NCBI GenBank assembly: GCA_964596775.1 | Contig: CAZQVN010000094.1 | Coordinates: 1 to 8,709 of the forward strand | Reading direction: 5' to 3' | DNA from: CAZQVN01 sp964596775 | GTDB taxonomy: Bacteria; Eisenbacteria; RBG-16-71-46; JABDJR01; JAWXBZ01 | Length of the DNA: 8,709 bases | Part shown: piece after piece, positions 1 to 6,034 of the stretch | Numbering within the stretch: position 1 is the first letter of the stretch | Layout of the letters: each line of letters starts with the position of its first letter | The notes under the pieces: model-generated | Database searches by the model: none | The model's input: only the letters and a program-made list of their open reading frames with translations | Told to the model about the DNA's origin: nothing | Made by a program: the position numbers and the translations under genes

Positions 1-717
1 CTCGCGGATGTGGTAGCCGGAAATCGAGATGGAATTCCACTGCGGCACCTGCTTCGCGCAGTATTCCATCGTGTCCACGATCACCCGGAGCGATTCGCGG
101 ATCGGGAAGCACCAGGCGTGCTGGGCCATGTACTCCTTCAGCATGTCGTTCTGGATCGTGCCGCGGAGGACCTTCGGGTCCACCCCCTGCTTTTCCGCCG
201 CGGCGATGTAGAGCGCCAGCAGCGTGCAGGCCGGGCCGTTGATCGTCATCGACGTGGACACCTTGTCGAGGGGGATCCCCCGGAACAGCGTTTCCATGTC
301 GGCCAGCGAGTCGATGGCCACGCCGCAGCGGCCGACCTCGCCGAGCGAGCGCGGGTGATCCGAGTCGTACCCCATCAGGGTGGGAAAATCGAAGGCGACG
401 GACAGGCCGGTCTGGCCGTGATCGAGGAGGAAGTGGTAGCGCCGGTTCGTCTCTTCCGCGGTGCCGAAGCCGGAAAACTGCCGCATCGTCCAGCGGCGGC
501 CGCGGTACATGTTGTAGTGGATCCCGCGGGTGAACGGAAACTCGCCGGGGTAGCCGAGGTCCTTCGCGTAGTCGAATTCGGGCAGGTCGGCGGGCGTGTA
601 CAGCGGCTCGATCGGCACGCCGGAGATCGTGGCGAACACGTCGTCCCGGTCCACCGCCTTTTCGGCGGAGCGGGCTTTCCAGCGTTCCAGGTCGCGTTTC
701 AGGGCTTCGAGATCCAT
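1..717 (-). CDS. Adenosylcobalamin-dependent acyl-CoA mutase large subunit, isobutyryl-CoA mutase-like (N-terminal 239 residues, cut by window edge)
   Basis: This is the N-terminal half of the substrate-binding TIM barrel of a B12-dependent acyl-CoA mutase, which moves a carbonyl-CoA group between neighbouring carbons by radical chemistry. Visible family signatures are TMRQFSGFGTAEETNRRY (residues 77-94), GLSVAFDFPTLMGYDSDHP (104-122), GIPLDKVSTSMTING (147-161), TIQNDMLKEY (187-196) and SISGYH (231-236). The last contains the Tyr-His pair that in methylmalonyl-CoA mutase is Tyr243/His244. Aligned by eye to Propionibacterium MutB, the Tyr89 position is Phe81 and the Arg207 position is Gln199, the pair reported for isobutyryl-CoA mutase. 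The ATG at 717 is preceded by AGGGAG eight bases upstream. The gene follows the MeaB-type GTPase gene by about 40 bp on the same strand, so the two are probably co-transcribed. The C-terminus lies outside the window, so presence of a fused B12-binding domain is unknown. Family is near certain; the exact substrate is inferred. Confidence 0.93.
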   Translation of the reverse strand, partial: MDLEALKRDLERWKARSAEKAVDRDDVFATISGVPIEPLYTPADLPEFDYAKDLGYPGEFPFTRGIHYNMYRGRRWTMRQFSGFGTAEETNRRYHFLLDHGQTGLSVAFDFPTLMGYDSDHPRSLGEVGRCGVAIDSLADMETLFRGIPLDKVSTSMTINGPACTLLALYIAAAEKQGVDPKVLRGTIQNDMLKEYMAQHAWCFPIRESLRVIVDTMEYCAKQVPQWNSISISGYHIRE

Positions 718-725
718 CGGTTTTA

Positions 726-731
726 CTCCCT
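726..731 (-). promoter_or_regulatory. Ribosome binding site of the mutase gene
   Basis: On the minus strand AGGGAG lies eight bases before the ATG at 717. It fixes the mutase start and shows that the gene is translated independently of the upstream GTPase gene, whose stop is at 758-760. Confidence 0.6.
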
Positions 732-757
732 GTATTCGTGATGCCGAAAGGGCGCCG

Positions 758-1741
758 TCACGAACTCCGTGTCACCGCCGCGTCGATCAACCGACGCGCC
801 GCGTCATGCGGCGTGAGTGTCTTGTCCACCACCTGCGCCGTCAGCTCGCCGAGCAGCGCATCGTTCGTTCCGCCCGCGACCAGCGTCCGCAGCAGCTCCC
901 GCTGCGCGAGCTGCAGCAGGCGCCAGCGTTCCGTTTCCGTCCGGCGCCGGTCGAACGCGCCGGATACCCGCTCCGCCGCGACCCAGGCTTCCGCCGCCGC
1001 GAGCAGCTCCGGAATCCCCTTCCCCTCCACCGCCACCGTCTTGAGGACCGGAATCGCATCCCGGCCGTGCCGGTCGCGCAGTGCGTTCATCGACTCCAGC
1101 TCCATCGCCGAGCGGTCCGCGCCGTCGCGGTCCGCCTTGTTCACGACGAAGAGGTCGCCGATCTCCATCAGGCCGGCCTTCATCGCCTGGACGGCGTCGC
1201 CCGACTCGGGCACCAGCACCACCAGCGTGACGTCCGTCATCCGGGCCACGTCCAGCTCGGACTGCCCGACCCCCACCGTCTCCACGAGAACGAACCGGAA
1301 GCCGAACGCGTCGAGCAGGTCGATCACTTCGTGCGTGGCCGCCGCGATGCCGCCGAGGCTCCCGCGGGTGGCCATGCTGCGCATGAACACGCCCGGATCG
1401 CTGGAGAGATCCGGCATCCGGATCCGGTCGCCGAGGAGCGCGCCGCCGGTGAACGGCGACGTGGGGTCCACCGCCACGATCCCCACGGAATCGCCGCGCG
1501 CCCGGAGGACCTGGGCGAGCCGGGCCACCAGTGTGCTCTTGCCGGCCCCCGGCGGTCCGGTGATCCCGATCCGGACGGCCGTGCCGGTCCGGGAATGAAC
1601 ACCCCGGATCAGCGCTTCGACCCCCTCATGCCCGTCCTCGACCCACGACATGGCCCGGGACAGTGCCCGGCGGTCCTGGCCGAGAATACCGGCGGAAAGT
1701 CCTTCCGGCGTCGAGAGGGTCAACGGATTGTACCTCAACAA
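758..1741 (-). CDS. meaB: MeaB/ArgK-type GTPase, chaperone of the B12-dependent mutase
   Basis: This G3E-family P-loop GTPase uses GTP hydrolysis to gate transfer of adenosylcobalamin to its mutase and to protect or eject damaged cofactor. The 327-residue product matches the usual length of about 310-340. Visible motifs are the Walker A loop GPPGAGKST (residues 62-70), DPTSPFTGGALLGDRIRM (92-109), the ETVGVGQSE switch/Walker B region (154-162) and the guanine-specificity motif NKAD (201-204). The helical N-terminal arm (about 13-50, with GQDRRALSRA) and the C-terminal dimerisation arm (about 260-327) are both present. No ATG fits the start. The longest frame begins with TTG at 1741, but TTG at codon 7 (1723) has GAGG nine bases upstream and may be the true start, giving 321 residues. 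The gene is directly upstream of the mutase it should serve and 102 bp downstream of the kinase gene stop. Confidence 0.95.
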   Translation of the reverse strand: MLRYNPLTLSTPEGLSAGILGQDRRALSRAMSWVEDGHEGVEALIRGVHSRTGTAVRIGITGPPGAGKSTLVARLAQVLRARGDSVGIVAVDPTSPFTGGALLGDRIRMPDLSSDPGVFMRSMATRGSLGGIAAATHEVIDLLDAFGFRFVLVETVGVGQSELDVARMTDVTLVVLVPESGDAVQAMKAGLMEIGDLFVVNKADRDGADRSAMELESMNALRDRHGRDAIPVLKTVAVEGKGIPELLAAAEAWVAAERVSGAFDRRRTETERWRLLQLAQRELLRTLVAGGTNDALLGELTAQVVDKTLTPHDAARRLIDAAVTRSS

Positions 1742-1803
1742 GGGTGCGGATACAGCGGCGGCGATCTTCGTGATATCGGGCGAGTCGAAACGTTACAAGT
1801 GGA

Positions 1804-1832
1804 ACGGTAGCATCGGGTTAAGAGAGAGTCAA
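1804..1832 (-). promoter_or_regulatory. Possible sigma70-type promoter for the GTPase-mutase unit
   Basis: In the 102-bp gap between the kinase stop and the GTPase start, the minus strand reads TTGACT (1832-1827), a 17-base spacer, then TACCGT (1809-1804). The -35 box matches the consensus at five of six positions, but the -10 box is weak. It would give a leader of about 55-75 bases. I see no hairpin terminator after the kinase gene, so read-through from the kinase cannot be excluded. Confidence 0.3.
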
Positions 1833-1843
1833 GCGAGGGAGGC

Positions 1844-4645
1844 CTACGACGCCTTGTCCCCGTGCCTGACCAGCAGTTCCCTGAACCGCGGATCGCCGCG
1901 CAGCGGATCCCACCGCGGGTCGAGACGGAGCCAGTGGACGGTCAGCGGTTCGGCATACCGCAATCCGAGCAGGCGGTCGAGCAGTGCGAACGCCTCGTCG
2001 TGACGACCGGCGATCCCGTACACCCTGGCCAGGTTCTCCAGCTGCTGCGGCCCGGCAAAGAGGTCGCGGGACGTGACATCGGTCGCCTGTTTCGCCTCCT
2101 GGATCGCTTCTTCCCCGCGGCCGAGGTACGCGTAGAACTCGCTGAGGAACTGTATGTAGATGACGTTCCCCGGCGACTGCGCCAGCCCCTCGCGGCAGAG
2201 CCTTGCGCCCTCCTCCAGCGACTTCCGGGCGGCGGCCGCCTGGTCGAGGTTCTGCCGGGCGGTCCCCGAGAAGTAGCTCCGGAGGATCAGGCTGAACGGA
2301 CTCGTCTCCGGAATCAGGTCCAGGTTCTCCAGAACCCCGGGCCAGTCCCGCTCCAGGGTGTGAAGTCGCAGGATCGAAATGGCATGCATGAGCGGCTGAT
2401 CGCCCGGCGCGGGATTCAGGAACCGGCGTGCCGCGGCGAGGTCTCCCGCGGCCGACAGGCTGTTGTCGAACGCATGTTTCCGGATGGCGTCGTCCTCCGG
2501 TTTCAGCGCGATCGCCCGGTCGCAGAGCTCCCCGGCCGTGTCGAACCGGCGAAGTGCCCCGTACGTGGCCGCCGCGTTGACGATCACACCCACGTTGCGG
2601 GGATCGAGCGGCAGCGAGCGTTCGAGGATTTCGGTGCTCTCGAGAATCTTCCCCTGCCGGCGCAGGATCCACGCCATCGACGTGAGCGCGGCGGGATCGT
2701 TGGGCATCCCCTGCGCGGCGGCCGTGAACTCGGCGAGCGCGCGGTCGTAGTCGCCGAAACCGTAATAGTAGTAGTACCCCCGGGCCAGGCGGGTCAGCGG
2801 ATGGTCCGGGTCGATGGCCTCGGCGCCGTGCAGGGCGGCCCGGGCCCGGGTCAGGCGCTCCTCGGTGCGGTCGACGACCCGGTACTGGTCGGCGTGATGC
2901 CGGGTCAGGGCCATCCACGCCCGGAGGAACTTCGGGTCGAGCCGGACCGCGGTGTCCAGCAGCGCCACCTTGTCGGCGTCCAGCGCCGACCAGTCGGGAA
3001 CGCTGAAGTCCTCGGCCCTGAGATAGGCCTGGTACGCCTCGATGCTCTCCGTCGGTTGCCGCGAGAGCTGGTCCTGTTCCCCGCCGGCCAGGGTGACCCC
3101 GAGCTTCTGCACGACGTTTCCGGCGATCTCCGACTGCACCTGGAAGAGGTCGTCCATGTTCCGTTCATAGATCGTGGACCACACGTTGACGTCGTCCGCG
3201 GTCCGGATGAGCTGCGGGGTGATGCGCACCTGCCCCGTCCCTTCCCCGTCCTTCACCCAGCGCACCGTGCCCTCGAGCACGTAGTCCACGCCGAGATCCT
3301 TGCGGATCTGCTTCATCGTCTTGCCGGTGCGGTCGTACTGCATCGCGCTGGTCCGCGAGATGACGCCCATGGAGCTGACGGCGGACAACCGGACCATGAT
3401 CTCCTCGGCCATGCCGGCGGCAAAGTAGGCGTCCTCGGCGGGCCCGAGATTTTCGAACGGAAACACGACGGCCATGAGCCGGTGCACGGAGCCGTTTTCG
3501 GCCGATGTGCCCGGATTCCGGCCGGCGGCTCCGCGACCCGGGAGCTTCCACGGCTGCCAGACGCCGGCCGCAAGAAGCGCCAGCAGGACGATGATCCCCG
3601 CCAGGGCGAAGCGCGGCGGTCCGGCGGATCCTGCGGCGGAGGTCGCAGAAGTTGCGGGGGCCGGGGTCGCGGCAGAGGCCGGAGTCGTTGCGGGGGCCGG
3701 GGTCGCGGCGGAGGCCGTGGAAGGTGCGGGGCCCGGCGGTGCGGTCGAGGCCGCGGAAGTTGCGGAAGCCGGCACCGGAGCCGGGGGGGTCGAACCGCTC
3801 GTTTCCTCGCGAAGCCCTTCAAGATCGGTTCGGAGATCCAGTCCCGACTGGTAGCGCTGCCCGGGATCCTTGGCCAGGCAGCGGTCCACGATGCGGGCCA
3901 GGTGATCCGGAAGGGACCGGTTCAGCTCCGTCACCGGGGAAGGCGTGTCCTTGAGGATCGCCATGATTGTCGAGATCGGGGTGTCCCCCTGGAACGGCTT
4001 CCGGCCGGTGGCCATTTCGAACAGGATGATCCCCATGGAGAAGATGTCGCTGCGGGAGTCGGTCGGCTTGCCCAGCGCCTGCTCGGGCGACATGTACGAC
4101 GCGGTGCCGAGGACGGCGCCCTCCCGGGTCACGCTGTCGTCCGCGGATACCGACAGGCCGTCCTCCGCCTGTGTCCTGGCCAGCTTGGCGAGTCCGAAAT
4201 CGAGGACCTTGGGGCGCTCTCCCTCGTCGAGCATGATGTTGCCGGGCTTCAGGTCGCGGTGGGTGATCCCCTTTTCGTGGGCGTGGCGGATCGCGTCCGT
4301 CACCGGGAGCGCGATGTCTAGCACCTGCTGAAGGCTCAGGCCCTCCGGCGGGATCAGGCCGTCGAGCGACTTCCCTTCCACGAGTTCCATCGTCAGGAAC
4401 AGCAGGTGCTCATGCTCCTCGACCGAGTAGATCGTGACGATGTTCGGGTGCTTGAGGGCCGCCACGGCCATGGCTTCGCGCTGCAGGCGCTTGCGGGAGC
4501 CCGGATCCATCCCCTTTTCCTGGAGAAGAACCTTGAGGGCCACGTCCCGGCCGAGCCGGCTGTCGTGGGCCCGGTAGACTTCGCCCATGCCGCCGGCGCC
4601 GAGCTTTTCAACGACTTTATAATGAAGAAGCTGGCGGCCGATCAT
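1844..4645 (-). CDS. Transmembrane serine/threonine protein kinase with TolB-N/FlgO-like domain and TPR array
   Basis: This 933-residue Hanks-type (PknB-like) kinase should phosphorylate Ser/Thr residues in response to an envelope or protein-protein signal. The kinase domain spans about 9-280: glycine loop GAGGMGEVY (16-24), ATP lysine K38 in VALK, alpha-C Glu57, catalytic HRDLKPGN (129-136), DFG (149-151), SPE (186-188), D200 and R264, so it looks active. An Ala/Pro/Thr-rich linker (about 283-344) leads to one membrane helix (about 347-363). Next comes a domain like the TolB amino-terminal domain of COG5616 (about 388-520: AVVFPFENLG, VISRTSAMQY, LGVDYVLEGTVR), then TPR-like helical repeats (about 555-895). 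The topology implies these lie outside the cytoplasm. The ATG at 4645 is chosen because the kinase fold begins nine residues later and GGGGAG precedes it closely; an in-frame ATG at 4768 would add 41 residues with no domain and no ribosome binding site. The target is unknown. The gene stands alone, divergent from the propeller gene. Confidence 0.93.
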   Translation of the reverse strand: MIGRQLLHYKVVEKLGAGGMGEVYRAHDSRLGRDVALKVLLQEKGMDPGSRKRLQREAMAVAALKHPNIVTIYSVEEHEHLLFLTMELVEGKSLDGLIPPEGLSLQQVLDIALPVTDAIRHAHEKGITHRDLKPGNIMLDEGERPKVLDFGLAKLARTQAEDGLSVSADDSVTREGAVLGTASYMSPEQALGKPTDSRSDIFSMGIILFEMATGRKPFQGDTPISTIMAILKDTPSPVTELNRSLPDHLARIVDRCLAKDPGQRYQSGLDLRTDLEGLREETSGSTPPAPVPASATSAASTAPPGPAPSTASAATPAPATTPASAATPAPATSATSAAGSAGPPRFALAGIIVLLALLAAGVWQPWKLPGRGAAGRNPGTSAENGSVHRLMAVVFPFENLGPAEDAYFAAGMAEEIMVRLSAVSSMGVISRTSAMQYDRTGKTMKQIRKDLGVDYVLEGTVRWVKDGEGTGQVRITPQLIRTADDVNVWSTIYERNMDDLFQVQSEIAGNVVQKLGVTLAGGEQDQLSRQPTESIEAYQAYLRAEDFSVPDWSALDADKVALLDTAVRLDPKFLRAWMALTRHHADQYRVVDRTEERLTRARAALHGAEAIDPDHPLTRLARGYYYYYGFGDYDRALAEFTAAAQGMPNDPAALTSMAWILRRQGKILESTEILERSLPLDPRNVGVIVNAAATYGALRRFDTAGELCDRAIALKPEDDAIRKHAFDNSLSAAGDLAAARRFLNPAPGDQPLMHAISILRLHTLERDWPGVLENLDLIPETSPFSLILRSYFSGTARQNLDQAAAARKSLEEGARLCREGLAQSPGNVIYIQFLSEFYAYLGRGEEAIQEAKQATDVTSRDLFAGPQQLENLARVYGIAGRHDEAFALLDRLLGLRYAEPLTVHWLRLDPRWDPLRGDPRFRELLVRHGDKAS
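3651..3722 (-). repeat. Tandem direct repeat, 36-bp period, in the kinase linker
   Basis: Two adjacent copies (3651-3686 and 3687-3722) share their first 23 bases exactly and diverge over the last few. The 36-bp unit keeps frame and encodes a 12-residue Ala/Pro/Thr unit (ASAATPAPAT in both copies). It sits in the flexible linker between kinase domain and membrane helix, where length variation by slippage would be tolerated. Confidence 0.75.
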
Positions 4646-4712
4646 CAGGCTCCCCGCGGGTGGATGGTCCAGGCCGAGATGCCTCGTGCTGCGCAAAGTG
4701 CATCGAGACTGC

Positions 4713-4741
4713 AGTGTAGCCGTTTTGGAGTTCCCTGAGAA
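4713..4741 (-). promoter_or_regulatory. Possible sigma70-type promoter of the kinase gene
   Basis: On the minus strand TTCTCA (4741-4736), a 17-base spacer and TACACT (4718-4713) each match four of six consensus positions. The predicted transcript would start near 4706, about 60 bases before the ATG at 4645. This agrees with the shorter kinase start, because the alternative ATG at 4768 would lie upstream of the promoter. Confidence 0.3.
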
Positions 4742-4864
4742 AGGCGCCCGATGCGCCTCCCCCGACATCGCCGCCCCCCCGCCGGAGACTCCGCCGGCAT
4801 GAGGTCACCCGACCCCCCGGAGGGACAATCGGCCCCCGGGACCAAAACAAGTTCAGAAATACCC

Positions 4865-4877
4865 TATGGAATCCATA
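4865..4877. promoter_or_regulatory. Small palindrome abutting the -10 box (possible operator)
   Basis: TATGG-AAT-CCATA is a perfect 5-bp inverted repeat around a 3-bp centre, ending one base before the TATAAT at 4878. A bound dimeric regulator here would sit in the promoter spacer and could repress, or compensate for the missing -35 box. It is short enough to be chance. Confidence 0.25.
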
Positions 4878-4883
4878 TATAAT
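4878..4883 (+). promoter_or_regulatory. Probable -10 box of the propeller gene promoter
   Basis: A perfect TATAAT stands out in a strongly GC-rich region, 45 bases before the chosen start at 4929. The predicted transcript would begin near 4890 with a leader of about 40 bases. No good -35 box lies at 16-18 bp; the closest candidate, TTCAGA (4852-4857), is 20 bp away, so the promoter may need an activator. Confidence 0.5.
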
Positions 4884-4928
4884 CGTTCCCTGGCTGCAAC
4901 CACATCCTGCCAACCACGGGGGTCATTC

Positions 4929-5876
4929 ATGACATCATGGAAACAACGCCTGCCGCTCCTGCTCGCCGCTCTCGCGTTCGTCGTTCCCACCGGTCCCGCC
5001 GCCGCCCAGTTCACGCTCCTCGAACCGGGATTCTGCGTCACGGAACTTCCGCCCGGCGTGGGCGCCAAGGCGGGTGAATGCAGCCCCGGTGGCGTCTGGG
5101 GAACCTATGTGTACTTCAGCGACAGCAACGGGAATTCGATCGACCAGGTCGACCCGGCCGACAACATGTTCCTGTTCGCGTCCGGTCCGCCCGACATCGC
5201 TTTTCCGGTCGGCCTGGTGTTCGGCCCCGGCCCCGCGAACAACTTCGGCACGTTTCTCTATGTGGCCTGCTACGGCTCGAACCGGATCACCCGCCTGACT
5301 CCCGCCGGCGTGCCGAGCCTCTTCGCGAACATCACCGCTCCGGGTGACGTCAAGTTCGATCCGACCGGTGCCTACGGCACCGACCTCTTCGCCACCACCG
5401 CGTTTGCCGGACCGATCAGCACGATCACGCCGGGTGGCGTCGTCAGCACGTTCTCGCCTCTCCAGGCCACCTACATCCGGTTCGGTCCGGGAGGCGCGTG
5501 GGGCACCGGGCTTTACTCCACATCGCATGGCGCCGTTCCGGGCGTCGGCATCGCCCAGGTCGATGCCTTCGGCAGTGCCACACTTTTCTCGGGCGGCTTC
5601 ACGACGCCGGAAGGATTCGACTGGGGTTTCGGTCCGGGCTTCGGCGGCGACATGTTCGCGCCGGATCTCAACACCGGCGAAATCTGGCGGGTTGACCCCA
5701 CCGGAAACCGGACGCTGTTCGCCACGGTACCCGCCTCGTCCTCCGTCACCTGGTGCAACGGCGTGCTGTACGTCACGAGCTTTGCGGGCGGGTGCTGGAA
5801 GATCGAGTTCTGCGGCGTGACGCCGGTGGAAGAGTCCACCTGGACGGGCGTCAAGACGAAGCATCTCGAAAAGTAG
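4929..5876 (+). CDS. Exported protein of unknown function, probable six-bladed beta-propeller
   Basis: I do not recognise a named family. The 315-residue product starts with a signal peptide: basic MTSWKQR, a hydrophobic stretch (8-20) and a likely signal peptidase I site after AAA (24-26), giving a mature N-terminus at Gln27. The rest is made of about six repeats beginning near residues 52, 98, 143, 185, 232 and 273. They share a pattern such as FGPGGxWGTxLY followed by a segment like NRITRLTPAG and ending in SLFA or TLFA. This resembles NHL/SMP-30-type propeller blades that bind ligands or proteins outside the cell. Six cysteines (36, 51, 114, 276, 289, 295) could form disulfides after export. 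The short tail after Cys295 (PVEESTWTGVKTKHLEK) is polar and separate from the blades. The ATG at 4929 is preferred over the in-frame ATG at 4866 because the signal peptide begins there, GGGGG lies six bases upstream, and the upstream ATG precedes the TATAAT. No catalytic motif is evident. Confidence 0.8.
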   Translation: MTSWKQRLPLLLAALAFVVPTGPAAAQFTLLEPGFCVTELPPGVGAKAGECSPGGVWGTYVYFSDSNGNSIDQVDPADNMFLFASGPPDIAFPVGLVFGPGPANNFGTFLYVACYGSNRITRLTPAGVPSLFANITAPGDVKFDPTGAYGTDLFATTAFAGPISTITPGGVVSTFSPLQATYIRFGPGGAWGTGLYSTSHGAVPGVGIAQVDAFGSATLFSGGFTTPEGFDWGFGPGFGGDMFAPDLNTGEIWRVDPTGNRTLFATVPASSSVTWCNGVLYVTSFAGGCWKIEFCGVTPVEESTWTGVKTKHLEK

Positions 5877-5883
5877 CGCGACA

Positions 5884-5908
5884 GGCCCGGGATAGCCGGA
5901 CACGGGCC
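5884..5908 (+). other. Hairpin just after the propeller gene
   Basis: GGCCCG (5884-5889) pairs with CGGGCC (5903-5908) around a 13-base loop, eight bases after the stop codon. No T-tract follows, so it is more likely a 3'-end stabilising stem or chance than a terminator. Confidence 0.35.
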
Positions 5909-5929
5909 AGGATACTCTGAATCGAACAG

Positions 5930-5959
5930 GGCGGCGGTCTCTGCAAGGGGATCGCCGCC
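5930..5959 (+). terminator. Probable intrinsic terminator of the propeller gene
   Basis: GGCGGCGGT (5930-5938) pairs with ATCGCCGCC (5951-5959) as a 9-bp stem with one G-U pair and a 12-base loop, followed by the pyrimidine run TCTCCTTTC. The stem is strong and GC-rich but the T-tract is interrupted by C, so efficiency is uncertain. It lies 54 bp after the stop and separates this gene from the U32 gene. Confidence 0.55.
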
Positions 5960-6014
5960 GTCTCCTTTCAGCCCGATTCTCAACGAACCGGCGCCACTGC
6001 CCCCTCCCGCCCGC

Positions 6015-6034
6015 ATCCGGTAGAATCACCGGAT
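6015..6034 (+). promoter_or_regulatory. Inverted repeat around a -10-like box at the U32 start codon
   Basis: ATCCGG (6015-6020) and CCGGAT (6029-6034) are perfect inverted repeats around TAGAATCA. The centre contains TAGAAT (6021-6026), five of six matches to TATAAT, placed so that transcription would begin at or very near the ATG at 6033. No Shine-Dalgarno sequence is seen upstream. Either a leaderless transcript or a small operator/hairpin that covers the start codon would fit. Confidence 0.35.

Larger units (their letters stand above)
4646..4928. other. Divergent intergenic region between the kinase and propeller genes
   Basis: This 283-bp gap holds the probable promoters of both flanking genes. 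The middle (about 4750-4845) is very C/G-rich and contains an imperfect inverted repeat at 4781-4798 whose core CGGAGACTCCG (4783-4793) is a perfect palindrome. The right part (4850-4885) is a distinct A/T-rich pocket. I see no credible gene in either strand. Confidence 0.6.

Noticed and set aside
10..741. Plus-strand frame of 243 residues at the left edge
   Set aside because: Antisense shadow of the mutase gene, which matches its family along its whole visible length.
596..1810. Plus-strand open frames over the mutase and GTPase region
   Set aside because: They are low-information Arg/His/Pro-rich translations with no domain; the minus strand encodes unmistakable mutase and MeaB motifs.
1862..4321. 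Long open frame (819 residues) antisense to the kinase gene
   Set aside because: Composition is Arg/Gly/Val-rich with no recognisable domain. The opposite strand encodes a clear kinase-TPR protein, and long antisense frames are expected at this GC content.
1..4645. Functional link between the kinase and the GTPase-mutase pair
   Set aside because: They share a strand, but the gap is 102 bp with a candidate promoter, and no known pathway joins them; adjacency alone is not enough.
4646..4768. 41-residue N-terminal extension of the kinase from an ATG at 4768
   Set aside because: No ribosome binding site, no domain, and it would cover the likely promoter; the start at 4645 sits just before the kinase fold.
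4866..4928. 21-residue N-terminal extension of the exported protein
   Set aside because: It would bury the signal peptide, and its ATG lies upstream of the TATAAT that probably drives the gene.
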